Counted from the first letter of the stretch, positions 14,018-23,269 are shown. The stretch is 64,000 nt of DNA from Alkalinema sp. FACHB-956 (GCF_014697025.1 NZ_JACJRC010000022.1:26225-90224); one strand, 5' to 3'. Notes: generated by a model from the sequence alone, not told the origin. Translations and numbers: made by a program.

Positions 14018-14344
14018 CTAAAACACTGAATCTAATTCTTTTCCCTTGCCTTTGATCTCTCCATTCTCAACATCCACGATCGCCTGAGCCTGATTCAGAA
14101 AATCCATCCCTAACAATCCATCAATTTCAGTACGAGGAGGCAAATCTAAGGCTAAAACCATGAAATCTTCCAACTGAGTCCCAAGGCAATTGAACCAAGG
14201 GACTGAACAAATTGGCACTTGCAACACACCACCGGCTGCTGTTACCCGTATTGTCTGCGATGGGAAGTCAACATTTAAACCAAATCGCTTTAATAGTCGG
14301 AAAGGAAGAACCGTCCGTCTTGCACCTATCCGGCATTTTGACAA
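14018..14344 (-). pseudogene. Retropepsin-like aspartic protease, broken at the catalytic motif
   Basis: The frame reads RTVLPFRLLKRFGLNV ... VPWFNCLGTQLEDFMVLALD ... EIDGLLGMDFLNQAQAIVDV, a clan AA retropepsin-like domain of the kind common in cyanobacteria. DGLLGMDFL is the conserved C-terminal motif. The catalytic D-T-G-A should lie just before RTVLP. Instead this frame gives RIGA, while the neighbouring frame contains GAT (Asp) one base before GGTGCA. GAT-A-GGT-GCA is what a 2-nt deletion inside GAT-ACN-GGT-GCA would leave. No ATG precedes the domain in this frame, only a TTG. I conclude that the protease is inactive. Confidence 0.7.
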
Positions 14345-14533
14345 AACATTCGATCGCTAAATTCTGCCCCTGACCCAGCGAAACTGAATCGTAGACTGTA
14401 TCCCGATCGGTAGAATGGGCAATCACTTCCCCTGTGATCGGCTTCAGATTGGGATCAAGCTCGGTATAAGCAATCAATACTCATTCGCCATCATAACGAC
14501 GTTGATCTCATCAAAACTCAAAACTTCAGCCAT
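14345..14533 (-). pseudogene. Small conserved cyanobacterial protein, multiply interrupted
   Basis: Starting at ATG 14533 the frame reads MAEVLSFDEINVV and then shifts. The adjacent frame continues YDGE, a TGA stop where Trp is expected, then VLIAYTELDPNLKPITGEVI and AHSTDRDTVYDSVSLGQGQN. It matches my recollection of short cyanobacterial proteins encoded just upstream of retropepsin genes (MAEVxSFDEI..YDGEWVLIAYTELD...). One frameshift plus one nonsense change mean it cannot make the normal product. It abuts the broken retropepsin frame, so the whole pair has decayed. Confidence 0.6.
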
Positions 14534-14642
14534 CCTCCATCCTCCAACGGCAAGTTCAGACTTCATCGCTATTGTAGCAAGCCCACCCAACCCTCACCCC
14601 TAGATCTCACCCCTAGAATCGTCATTGTTCTACCTACCCACT

Positions 14643-14679
14643 AAAACCCGATCGCGCATTCAAAAAACACACGATCGGG
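14643..14679 (-). terminator. Terminator-like hairpin after ilvE
   Basis: On the minus strand CCCGATCG (14679-14672), a 17-nt loop, CGATCGGG (14654-14647), then TTTT. It is 52 bp past the aminotransferase stop. The loop is long, but stem and T-run are convincing. The surrounding 39-40 bp are duplicated at 13933. Confidence 0.6.
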
Positions 14680-14730
14680 AATTACTAAGTATTAAACTTT
14701 AAAACCAGGGAAACTAAAAACCTGAAACCC

Positions 14731-15645
14731 TTAGTCCAACGCGATCGGAAACACCCAATCTTGATACTTCGAATCACGATTTTCAGTAATCGCCGTAATC
14801 TTCTCCCGTAGCGCATCCGTAATCGGACGTTCCTTCGGTAAATGGTAAGTTTCCACCTGCTTCACAGGCGTGACCTTCGCTGCCGTCCCACTCAAGAACA
14901 CCTCATCGGCAATAAACAACTCCGACTTATCCACCGGACGCTCCACCACCGGAATCCCCAAATCCCGCGCGATCGTCAGCACACTATCCCGCGTAATCCC
15001 TTCCAGGATGTCCTGCTCAAAACCCGGCGTAATAATTGCACCATTCCGCACAATAAAAACATTCATCCCCGAAGCTTCACTCACCTTGCCGCTCGAGTTC
15101 AGCAGAATCGCCTCATCAAAGCCCGACTCCACCGCCTCAGTCTTCGCCAGCGACGAGGTAATATACGCCCCACTAATCTTGCCCCGCAGCGGCAAACTCC
15201 GGTCTTCCTGACGACACCAAGAGCTAATCCGACAGCTCACACCCTCGGGAGACAGGTAATCACCCAACTCAATCCCGTAGACAAAAAAGTCCTTCTCAAT
15301 CTTGTGCAGCCGGGGCGCAATCCCCAACCCAGACGTGTAGACAAAAGGCCGCAGATAAAACGACACCTTCGGCTTATTTTGCTTCACAAAATCCGTAATC
15401 ACCGCCTGGATTTTGTCCGCAGGCAAATCAAAGTTCAATAACTTTGCACTATTGCTCAGTCGTTTAGCATGGAGATCGAGGCGAAACAGCAACACTTGAT
15501 TCGGATTAGCCGGATCCGGAATTCCCCGTAGACCGCCAAAGGCACCGGTCCCATAGTGGAGTGCATGGGTCGCGATCGAAAGGTTCGCCTGCTCAAAGGG
15601 AATAAATTGATTTTTGAAGTAGGCGATCGGCAGAAAATTATCCAT
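14731..15645 (-). CDS. ilvE: Branched-chain amino acid aminotransferase (fold-type IV PLP enzyme)
   Basis: It transfers the amino group between glutamate and branched-chain 2-oxo acids, the last step of Leu/Ile/Val synthesis. The N-terminal block HALHYGTGAFGGLRG, substrate-loop Arg residues (FYLRPFVYTSGLGI), PLP Lys in RGKISGAYITSSLAK (Lys156 from this start), and EASGMNVFIV and SGTAAKVTPV near the C-terminus are all class IV aminotransferase features. D-amino acid aminotransferase and aminodeoxychorismate lyase share the fold, but the length (304 aa) and motifs favour BCAT. ATG 15645 gives the usual MDNFLPIAYF start; an upstream in-frame GTG at 15657 exists but is less likely. It is divergent from purA. 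Confidence 0.9.
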   Translation of the reverse strand: MDNFLPIAYFKNQFIPFEQANLSIATHALHYGTGAFGGLRGIPDPANPNQVLLFRLDLHAKRLSNSAKLLNFDLPADKIQAVITDFVKQNKPKVSFYLRPFVYTSGLGIAPRLHKIEKDFFVYGIELGDYLSPEGVSCRISSWCRQEDRSLPLRGKISGAYITSSLAKTEAVESGFDEAILLNSSGKVSEASGMNVFIVRNGAIITPGFEQDILEGITRDSVLTIARDLGIPVVERPVDKSELFIADEVFLSGTAAKVTPVKQVETYHLPKERPITDALREKITAITENRDSKYQDWVFPIALD

Positions 15646-15781
15646 AGGAGTTAGCACTCAGATGCGATGGTCGGGTAGGTAAGTGGGCAGGGCTCTTAGC
15701 GGGGAATCGCTGTTTGAATAGCCGTCTAGCAATGATTTCACGGCTTCGCCACCCAATTCGCCACCATTAAGGATCGAGTGG

Positions 15782-15811
15782 TTGACACCCGTTCCGTTTA
15801 CTGATGATAAT
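15782..15811 (+). promoter_or_regulatory. Sigma70-type promoter of purA
   Basis: TTGACA (15782-15787), an 18-bp spacer, and GATAAT (15806-15811). A start near 15818 leaves a leader of roughly 33 nt before the TTG start codon of purA. Confidence 0.65.
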
Positions 15812-15844
15812 GGGAGATTGTTGAAAACTCTACCATTGTTTTGA

Positions 15845-17200
<1,356 letters not shown>

Positions 17201-17287
17201 GGGACTGAATGCGCAGGGCTGAATTTTTGTGTTCACGCCCGATCTATCCCTGAACAACATCCCTGAGAACAACACGAGAACCGAGTC

Positions 17288-17587
17288 ATGGCACTGAAAT
17301 TTTCGATCGAAGCAAGCAAGCGTCCTGAAGGCAGCAAACCCAATGCCCTACGTCGCGGTGGTCAAATTCCTGCAACGGTTTACGGCCACAATGGTACGGA
17401 ATCCGTGCAATTGGTGGTGAACCAAAAAGAGGCTGAGTTCCTCATCCGGGATGCAGGCAGAGGCGCAACGGTAGAACTGAAGGTTCCCGACATGAACTGG
17501 ACAACCGGTGCAAAAATCCAAGAAGTGCAAGCCCATCCTTGGAAAGGGAGCCTGTACCACATCAGCTTCCTCTCTGCAAAGGGCTAA
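17288..17587 (+). CDS. rplY: 50S ribosomal protein L25 (short form)
   Basis: A 99-residue protein of the L25/Ctc family that binds 5S rRNA. ALRRGGQIPATVYGHNG is the diagnostic segment. It lacks the long C-terminal CTC domain found in many bacteria, giving the E. coli-like short form. It sits 87 bp downstream of purA in the same direction and may be cotranscribed; a strong terminator follows at 17832. Confidence 0.9.
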   Translation: MALKFSIEASKRPEGSKPNALRRGGQIPATVYGHNGTESVQLVVNQKEAEFLIRDAGRGATVELKVPDMNWTTGAKIQEVQAHPWKGSLYHISFLSAKG

Positions 17588-17641
17588 TAGAGCACTCCAG
17601 CGATAGCCATCCTAGTTGTGACCTGTCAATTCCTGGCGAAC

Positions 17642-17756
17642 CGCCCTCATCCCCACCCCTTCTCCCAGTTTGGGAGAAGGGGGCCGGATTTCAAAGTCCC
17701 TCTTCCAATTTCAAAGTCCCTCTCCCAGTGTGGGAGAGGGATTTAGGGTGAGGGCG
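17642..17756. repeat. Palindromic REP-like element
   Basis: The ends CGCCCTCA (17642-17649) and TGAGGGCG (17749-17756) are perfect inverted repeats. Inside are two hairpins, CCTTCTCCCAG/TTGGGAGAAGG and CCCTCTCCCAG/TGTGGGAGAGGG, plus a directly repeated ATTTCAAAGTCCCTCT. This resembles the dispersed CTCTCCCA...TGGGAGAG repeats common in cyanobacterial intergenic DNA. No coding capacity. Confidence 0.75.
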
Positions 17757-17831
17757 CAATGCAGGGGCAGCACGAGTTATTCAAGACTACGATCGCTAAA
17801 TGCGCTGGACAACTAAATCATGCATAAGGTG

Positions 17832-17857
17832 AGGTAGGGGACTTCCCTACCTTTTTT
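17832..17857 (+). terminator. Intrinsic terminator downstream of rplY
   Basis: GGTAGGG (17833-17839), loop GACTT, CCCTACC (17845-17851), then six T. It likely ends the purA-rplY transcript; the REP-like element lies in the 3' untranslated part. Confidence 0.9.
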
Positions 17858-18004
17858 GTTGCCAATCCGCTGAGATGATATCCCCTAATCCCGATCGCCT
17901 AATTTTGCAGATCGGGTCATTAGGCTTGGAATAGCAAAGTTCCGCCCCCCTGAGGGCACTCTGAACCTAGCATTTATCATCAGCGCAGGGGATGGTCGGT
18001 CATC

Positions 18005-20335
18005 ATGTCAGGGATGGCATTCGTTTGTCTTGCTTATATTTTGGGACTATTGGCTACAGCGATTCCCTGGGGGCTCGCGATCGTCCCTGTCCTGCTGAGC
18101 TTGGCGGCCATCACCTATCCCACCTGGCGATCGCGCTGGAAACTCCACGCCTTCAGCCGCAAACACCTGATTGCCGCTGGGTGTGTTGCCCTCCTCGCCA
18201 GCTTCTGGTACCAGTTGCGCATTCCCCAACCGGGAACCCATGATATCAGCCGCTTTGTTCCCGCACTGACGGATCGATCGGTGGCCGTCCAGGGCGTGGT
18301 GGAAGCCTCGCCTCGGATGACACGGAGCGATCGGCGTCAAATTTGGCTCCAGGTGCAGGGTTTGGATCCCAAGGGCATTCAACTCAGTACCGACCCGGCC
18401 CAAGCGCGGGGTAAACTCTACGTCACCGTCGGGGCCAATTTAGGCAAAGACTTGTATCCCGGCGCAAAGGTCACATTGACCGGAAAACTCTATCTGCCCC
18501 AAGCGGCAAAGAATCCTGGAGCCTTCGATTTTCAGCAATATCTTGCCCAGGAAGGCAGTTTTGCAGGGCTACGGGGTGAAAGCATTCAAGTCCCTCCCGG
18601 CCAGCAACCCCGATGGGGCCTATGGCAAATCCGCCAACGGATTGTCCGATCGCAAACCGCTTGGTTACCCCATCCCGAAGGCGAACTGGTCAGTGCCATG
18701 GTCTTGGGGGGGAAGGCCGTAGACTTGCCCACGACGGTCAAAGAGGACTTTCGCCGTGCCGGATTGTCCCATGCGCTGGCGGCATCCGGCTTTCAAACAT
18801 CCTTGATTTTGGCCGTTGTTTTGGCCTTAACCCGCCGCTTTTCCTTACGAACCCAGGTGATGGCAGGTGGGACAGCCCTGGCAATCTTTTTGGGGTTGGC
18901 GGGGGTGCAACCGGCGATCCTCCGGGCGGTCGTCATGGGGGCAGCGGTGCTGGTGGGCATGGCCTTGGAACGGCAGGTCAAACCGATCGGGTCATTGCTC
19001 CTGTCCGCCACGCTGTTACTCTTGATTAACCCGTTGTGGATCTGGGATTTAGGCTTTCAACTGAGCGTGTTAGCCACCATGGGACTATTGGTCACTGTTC
19101 CGCCCCTCACCCAATGGCTCGATTGGATCCCCAGTCAACTCATTCCTGCGATCGCCGTTCCGATCGCGGCCTATCTCTGGACAATTCCCTTACAATTACA
19201 GACCTTTGGTCTAGTTTCTCCCTACAGCATTGTCGCCAACGTTCTCACCACCGTTTTCATTTCTGTCATCAGTCTAGGCGGAATGGTAAGTGCGTTGTGT
19301 GCAGTCGTCTATCCCTTGGCCGGGAGCGCAACGGCTTGGCTCTTGCATTATCCAGTCTGGGCCTTACTGGCGATCGTGCGAGGCTTTAGTCAACTTCCCG
19401 GCAACAATATTGCGGTGGGAACGTTACCGCTAGTGCTGATGCTGGCGCTCTATGGCGCGATCGTGTTGTTATGGCTCAGACCCAATTTACGGCGCTATAG
19501 CTGGGCCTTTTTCCTCGCGGGGGTCGCCATGGTGTTTTTACCCGCATGGCAAGCCCAGGCCCAGCTCACCCAGGTCACTGCATTGGCCACCAGTCCCCAA
19601 GCCGTTTTAGTCGTCCAGGATCGGGGCAAGGTGTTACTCATCAATTCAGGGGATGCCGCTACGGCGGAAATGACCGTTGTTCCCTACCTACAAAGCCAGG
19701 GCATTAACCAAATTGACTGGGCGATCGCCCTGCAAAAGCCGAACCCAGACGCTTGGGCTGCCCTACGAAAAAACATTGCGGTGCGTAACTTGTATGTTGA
19801 TTCTGCCGTTGATTCCACAATGAGCCAACAGTTAAAAACTCAGTTACAAGCTCAGTTAAAAACTCAGTTAAAAACTCAGTTAAAAACGCGATTACCCAGC
19901 GGCCAAACCCAAGTCCTTGCCCTGGCAGCGGAGGCTCGTTATACCTTTGGCCAAATGGTGATGCAATCCCAACCCACAGGATTAACCTTGACCGTGCGCA
20001 ATCAACCTTGGTGGTTGGGCCGATCGCGGGTACAACCGTCAGCCCATTCAACCCCGTCTAAGGTTTTGGATCCTCCAGTGATTGCATCCAGTACTGCCAA
20101 CCGTTTACCAATTCTTTGGTGGGCAGGCGGAGCGATTCCAGATGCCTGGTTAGAACAATGGAAACCGCAGGCCGCGATCGCCCACGGCAAGCGGCTAAAT
20201 GCACAAGTGGAATATACCCTCAAAACCCAGAAAGTGCCTCTGCATTGGCTTCCGCAGAACGGTGCACTACGCTGGCAGCCCCAGACTGGATTCACAACTT
20301 TTTCAGGAGAAGGCTCTGAATGGTCATCGCTGTAG
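18005..20335 (+). CDS. comEC: ComEC/Rec2 family DNA-uptake channel protein
   Basis: This is an inner-membrane protein thought to pass single-stranded DNA into the cytosol during natural transformation. The N-terminus has two or three membrane helices followed by a DUF4131-type OB-like region (about 90-190). The competence domain follows with its hallmark segment LPTTVKEDFRRAGLSHALAA and many helices to about residue 510. The C-terminal part corresponds to the metallo-beta-lactamase-like domain (VLLINSGD ... VVPYLQSQGINQIDWAI), but the HxHxDH metal motif is absent. A (QLKT)n repeat interrupts this domain at about 609-628. The channel region looks intact. The gene stands alone upstream of tRNA-Ser. 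Confidence 0.9.
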   Translation: MSGMAFVCLAYILGLLATAIPWGLAIVPVLLSLAAITYPTWRSRWKLHAFSRKHLIAAGCVALLASFWYQLRIPQPGTHDISRFVPALTDRSVAVQGVVEASPRMTRSDRRQIWLQVQGLDPKGIQLSTDPAQARGKLYVTVGANLGKDLYPGAKVTLTGKLYLPQAAKNPGAFDFQQYLAQEGSFAGLRGESIQVPPGQQPRWGLWQIRQRIVRSQTAWLPHPEGELVSAMVLGGKAVDLPTTVKEDFRRAGLSHALAASGFQTSLILAVVLALTRRFSLRTQVMAGGTALAIFLGLAGVQPAILRAVVMGAAVLVGMALERQVKPIGSLLLSATLLLLINPLWIWDLGFQLSVLATMGLLVTVPPLTQWLDWIPSQLIPAIAVPIAAYLWTIPLQLQTFGLVSPYSIVANVLTTVFISVISLGGMVSALCAVVYPLAGSATAWLLHYPVWALLAIVRGFSQLPGNNIAVGTLPLVLMLALYGAIVLLWLRPNLRRYSWAFFLAGVAMVFLPAWQAQAQLTQVTALATSPQAVLVVQDRGKVLLINSGDAATAEMTVVPYLQSQGINQIDWAIALQKPNPDAWAALRKNIAVRNLYVDSAVDSTMSQQLKTQLQAQLKTQLKTQLKTRLPSGQTQVLALAAEARYTFGQMVMQSQPTGLTLTVRNQPWWLGRSRVQPSAHSTPSKVLDPPVIASSTANRLPILWWAGGAIPDAWLEQWKPQAAIAHGKRLNAQVEYTLKTQKVPLHWLPQNGALRWQPQTGFTTFSGEGSEWSSL
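19829..19890 (+). repeat. 12-bp tandem repeat inside comEC (QLKT repeats)
   Basis: CAGTTAAAAACT is repeated in frame about five times, with one copy varied (CAGTTACAAGCT), encoding QLKT-QLQA-QLKT-QLKT-QLKT. It lies in the degenerate C-terminal domain and is likely a slippage-prone linker. Confidence 0.9.
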
Positions 20336-20476
20336 TATAGTAAGGAAGTTGGCTCTTCCGGGTCGCTGTTTTTGGTGCGGGCACTTAGGATCGCTGTCCA
20401 GTGCAAGTATTTCATGGAAGTACTAAGCTTCAAATCCGCAATTAACCCACGGTCAACCTAATTGAATAGGCCAATT

Positions 20477-20561
20477 GGAGAGGTGGCAGAGCGGTTGAAT
20501 GCGGCGCACTCGAAATGCGTTTTAGGGAAACCTAACGGGGGTTCGAATCCCCCCCTCTCCG
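20477..20561 (+). tRNA. tRNA-Ser (anticodon CGA)
   Basis: The acceptor arms GGAGAGG (20477-20483) and CCTCTCC (20554-20560) pair fully, with discriminator G. The anticodon loop reads CT-CGA-AA between GCGCA and TGCGT. A long variable arm (TTTAGGGAAACCTAA region) marks a type II Ser tRNA. The T arm has GGGGGTTCGAATCCCCC. The 3' CCA is not encoded. It reads UCG codons. Confidence 0.96.
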
Positions 20562-20700
20562 TTCAAGTAAAATTTCAACTCACAATTGATTAGATATCTA
20601 AACTCCGGTAACTGGAGAAAGTAGACACCGGAAAGCTGATTCGATCGTTTATCGATGCTGGCTACTATAGGTGAATACGATATTGATCACCAAGCAAAAA

Positions 20701-20751
20701 CCAGCTTACATTTTCCGCCAGCTTACATTTTCTGCCAGCTTGCATTTTCTG
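20701..20751 (+). repeat. 17-bp tandem repeat, 3 units
   Basis: CCAGCTTACATTTTCCG, CCAGCTTACATTTTCTG and CCAGCTTGCATTTTCTG in direct succession. It lies at the 5' edge of the decayed amine oxidase remnant, about 140 bp past tRNA-Ser. Confidence 0.85.
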
Positions 20752-20757
20752 TTAGTT

Positions 20758-21177
20758 CACTTTGACAAAGACTTAAGCCATCGCGACCATGGCTTAATCA
20801 TCCATTTAGCCAGCGGGCACCTTGGTGCACAACTCAATCCCTCAGCCTTTCAACAGGAAGCACGCACCTTTCTCGATGAATTCGATCGCATTTATCCCGG
20901 CGCAAAACAACAGGTTAGCTATGACGATCGGCGACACATTTTAGGGCATCTTGAACAGTGGACGTCCAACCCATTTACAAAAGGCTCCTACCTCTGCTAA
21001 CGCCCGGGACAACTCACGCGATTTGCAGAACTCGAAGGGCAGCCCATTCACAATCTCCTTTTTGCAGGAGAGCACACGAACTCGTTCTACGAATGGCAAG
21101 GATTCCTAGAAGGGGCAGCCCTGTCTGGTCTCGCTGCCGCTCGTCATATTCTGGTTTCAGGTAGGCTCCCAGGTACC
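20758..21177 (+). pseudogene. C-terminal remnant of a flavin amine oxidase
   Basis: The frame reads EARTFLDEFDRIYPGAK ... WTSNPFTKGSYLC, then a TAA at 20998-21000, and continues without frameshift as RPGQLTRFAELEGQPIHNLL, FAGEHTNSFYEWQGFLEGAA, LSGLAAARHIL. This is the C-terminal FAD-binding end of a monoamine-oxidase-type flavoprotein: LLFAGEHT...GF.EGA..SG..AA is its hallmark. The N-terminal Rossmann GxGxxG region is missing and one codon, usually Tyr, is a stop. It is therefore a relic. Its position next to a tRNA and a tandem repeat fits a site of past rearrangement. Confidence 0.8.
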
Positions 21178-21373
21178 TCCCCCAGGGCAAATCTCCGTGA
21201 GATTGACTCAAGGGATCTGCTCCTTGGAAATTCTTCTGAAATCTACACACAATTCTGTGATGTTTGATGTATATTTAGAATTCTGTGCGTCAAACCCTAT
21301 TGATTAACAAGTGGGTGTTAATTTCATCTAAATTTGTCGTCCATCTGCTGGTTGGCAGCAAAAGGCTCGTTCT
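21178..21373. other. Leader region of AdoMet decarboxylase
   Basis: About 195 bp between the amine oxidase remnant and the next start. No small gene was recognised; no clear -35/-10 pair was found. Confidence 0.4.
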
Positions 21374-21826
21374 ATGCAACAGTACGATTTTTACGGTAGA
21401 CACCTCTTGCTCAACTTTTCAGGCTGCGAAGCAGACCTGAATGATCTAGAAATGATCAAGCGAGATATGACCGACGCAATTAATGTGATCGGGGCTACGA
21501 TTCTTTCCCATTTGGAGCATAAGTTTACTCCAGAGGGGCTTTCGATAATCTTCTTGCTTTCAGAATCTCACGCGAGTATTCACACTTATCCTGAATACAA
21601 CGCTTGTTTCCTGGATGTATTCACGTGCGGCGAGACTATTTTTGTTGAACCTTTCGGCGACATTCTGGAAGAACGATGGCGGCCCCGCTGGGTTTCGCGA
21701 CAGATGCAGGAACGTTTCGATCCGGCTCGGTTCGATCCCACGAAACTGGATGCAGAAAAACTCAATTCCGTGCAACTTGATCCCTCGCAGCTCAAGTTGC
21801 CAGTACTTAGTGGTGCAGTGAGGTAA
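21374..21826 (+). CDS. speH: S-adenosylmethionine decarboxylase proenzyme with pentad-repeat tail
   Basis: It makes decarboxylated AdoMet for spermidine synthesis. This is the small bacterial class: the proenzyme self-cleaves between Glu64 and Ser65 in LSESHASIHTYPE, and Ser65 becomes the pyruvoyl cofactor. His70 and Cys85 are the expected catalytic residues. At 150 residues it is longer than the usual roughly 120-135. The extra C-terminus (114-143) is a run of six pentads, RFDPA RFDPT KLDAE KLNSV QLDPS QLKLP, with Phe/Leu every fifth position as in a short pentapeptide-repeat helix. I do not know this tail from the family. Start ATG chosen by match to the family N-terminus (YDFYGRHLLL). Confidence 0.93.
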   Translation: MQQYDFYGRHLLLNFSGCEADLNDLEMIKRDMTDAINVIGATILSHLEHKFTPEGLSIIFLLSESHASIHTYPEYNACFLDVFTCGETIFVEPFGDILEERWRPRWVSRQMQERFDPARFDPTKLDAEKLNSVQLDPSQLKLPVLSGAVR

Positions 21827-21906
21827 CCCCCACGATCGCTAGCTAGCTCAAAACCCGTTGACGCATAGGATGGGGGATACAGGATTGTGGACAAGCTTGT
21901 CACACT

Positions 21907-22107
21907 GTGTCTCCCATTATTTATTGGAACGATGAACGAATTTGTAATCGACAACTCGCCGAAAAGCTACGCTTGTATGACGAGGTTCTACATCCCAGTT
22001 TGTTGTGTTTGCCTAAGGAAATTCGTCACAATTTAGCCAAGCCTGCCCGAATTCTGGAAGACAGCAAAAGGATGGCCCATGTCGAGTGCATGGTTCAACC
22101 GGTCTAG
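21907..22107 (+). CDS. Hypothetical small protein upstream of methyltransferase
   Basis: A 66-residue frame starting at GTG: IYWNDERICNRQLAEKLRLY ... HPSLLCLPKEIRHNLAKPA. It has no membrane segment and no motif I recognise. Codon use looks like that of its neighbours, and its stop lies 18 bp before the methyltransferase start, so the two may be cotranscribed. It could instead be a chance frame; the GTG start has no clear Shine-Dalgarno sequence. Confidence 0.45.
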   Translation: MSPIIYWNDERICNRQLAEKLRLYDEVLHPSLLCLPKEIRHNLAKPARILEDSKRMAHVECMVQPV

Positions 22108-22125
22108 TGAATGGTGAAAAGCATT

Positions 22126-22818
22126 ATGCGTCTAGAACAAGTTTTACCCTGGGGCCGATCGCTCAAGGAATACCGGGACATGTTTGGGCTGACCCAGGCC
22201 GAATTGGATCTCCAGATCCTGGATTGTGCAGGGGGGCCAGCGAGCTTTAATGCGGAAATGACCGCGTTGGGCAAACGGGTGGTGTCCTGCGATCCGGTAT
22301 ACCAATTTTCCGCCGAACAAATTGCCCAGCGGATTGATGAAGCCGTCCCGCAGATTGTCAAAAGTGTGGAGGCCAACCGCGAAAAGTTTGTCTGGACTGG
22401 GATCGATACCCTCGATGAGCTACTGCGGATTCGCCTCACGGCTATGCAAACCTTTTTAGCGGACTTTCCCCAGGGGTTACAGGCGGGACGCTATCGGCAG
22501 GATGCCTTGCCCCAACTGCCCTTTCCCGATCGGGCCTTTGATTTAGTCGTTTCCTCTCACCTGTTGTTTACCTATTCGGAACATTTGTCCTTGGATTTCC
22601 ACATCGCTGCCATTACAGAAATGGGTCGGCTAGCGCCCGATGTCCGCATCTTCCCATTGTTAATGAATATGACAGGAGAACGATCGCCCTACGTGGATCC
22701 TGTGATAGAACATTTCCAAGCCCTGGGTTATACCCTCCAGATCCAAACGGTTCCCTACGAGTTCCAGCGGGGCGGCAACCAGATTTTGCGGCTTTTATCA
22801 GCACCAGCGGGCAACTAA
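22126..22818 (+). CDS. Class I SAM-dependent methyltransferase-like protein
   Basis: About 230 residues. ILDCAGGPASFNAEM matches motif I (the Gly-rich SAM-binding loop) and VVSCDPVYQF supplies the acidic residue after strand 2. LPFPDRAFDLVVSSHLLFTY is motif IV with the usual Asp-Leu-Val-hydrophobic pattern. C-terminal strands (FPLLMN, YTLQIQTVPYEFQRGGNQIL) complete the Rossmann-like fold. The substrate is unknown. ATG 22126 gives MRLEQVLPWGRSLKEY, with GGTGA 8 nt upstream; an in-frame ATG at 22111 would add five residues. Confidence 0.75.
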   Translation: MRLEQVLPWGRSLKEYRDMFGLTQAELDLQILDCAGGPASFNAEMTALGKRVVSCDPVYQFSAEQIAQRIDEAVPQIVKSVEANREKFVWTGIDTLDELLRIRLTAMQTFLADFPQGLQAGRYRQDALPQLPFPDRAFDLVVSSHLLFTYSEHLSLDFHIAAITEMGRLAPDVRIFPLLMNMTGERSPYVDPVIEHFQALGYTLQIQTVPYEFQRGGNQILRLLSAPAGN

Positions 22819-22878
22819 TAATTGATCCCCAGCTTGCGGCGTTACCTAGATGAATTGCAATACCCCAACCATGAACAA

Positions 22879-22911
22879 AACGTTATGTAACAAAACGTTT
22901 TGCTAAACGTT
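22879..22911. promoter_or_regulatory. Three AACGTT palindromes upstream of psaK
   Basis: AACGTT occurs at 22879-22884, 22894-22899 and 22906-22911, each within AAAACGTT or TAAACGTTAA. A matching pair sits before the universal stress gene (12667 and 12683). Regulatory function is inferred only from spacing and recurrence. Confidence 0.3.
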
Positions 22912-23008
22912 AACAATTGCTGCGATCGCGGGACGGCGCTGGCGTTTTTTGGAAGAATGCTTGGTACATAAAGATTTCCACGCGTTAACAAAAAGAAGGA
23001 GACACACC

Positions 23009-23269
23009 TTGGTTACCACAACCTTACTCGCTGTTGCTCGCTCAGTGGAATGGAGCCCCAAAGTTGCAATTGTCATGATCATTTGCAATGTTTTGGCCAT
23101 TGCGATCGGGAAATACACGATTCAACAAAAAAACGTTGGTCTGGGGCTGCCCTCCGCTGACCAGTTCTTTGGTGGCATGAGCCATGGTGCAATGCTAGGC
23201 GTGACCAGCTTGGGTCATATCCTGGGAGCTGGCGCAATTCTAGGGCTATCCTACGTGGGCGCGCTGTAA
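23009..23269 (+). CDS. psaK: Photosystem I reaction centre subunit PsaK (TTG start)
   Basis: A small two-helix thylakoid membrane subunit at the periphery of photosystem I. WSPKVAIVMIICNVLAIAIG forms helix 1 and SLGHILGAGAILGLSYVGAL helix 2, joined by a loop with LPSADQFFGGMSHGAMLG. Starting at TTG 23009 gives 86 residues, the size of known cyanobacterial PsaK. AAGGAG at 22996-23001 sits 7 nt upstream and supports this start. The longer open frame from 22949 would add a Lys/Arg/His-rich stretch not seen in the family. A strong terminator follows. Confidence 0.92.
   Translation: MVTTTLLAVARSVEWSPKVAIVMIICNVLAIAIGKYTIQQKNVGLGLPSADQFFGGMSHGAMLGVTSLGHILGAGAILGLSYVGAL

Noticed and set aside
20701..20751. 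17-bp repeats considered as a CRISPR or attachment site
   Set aside because: Only three contiguous units with no spacers, and no copy of the tRNA end was seen.
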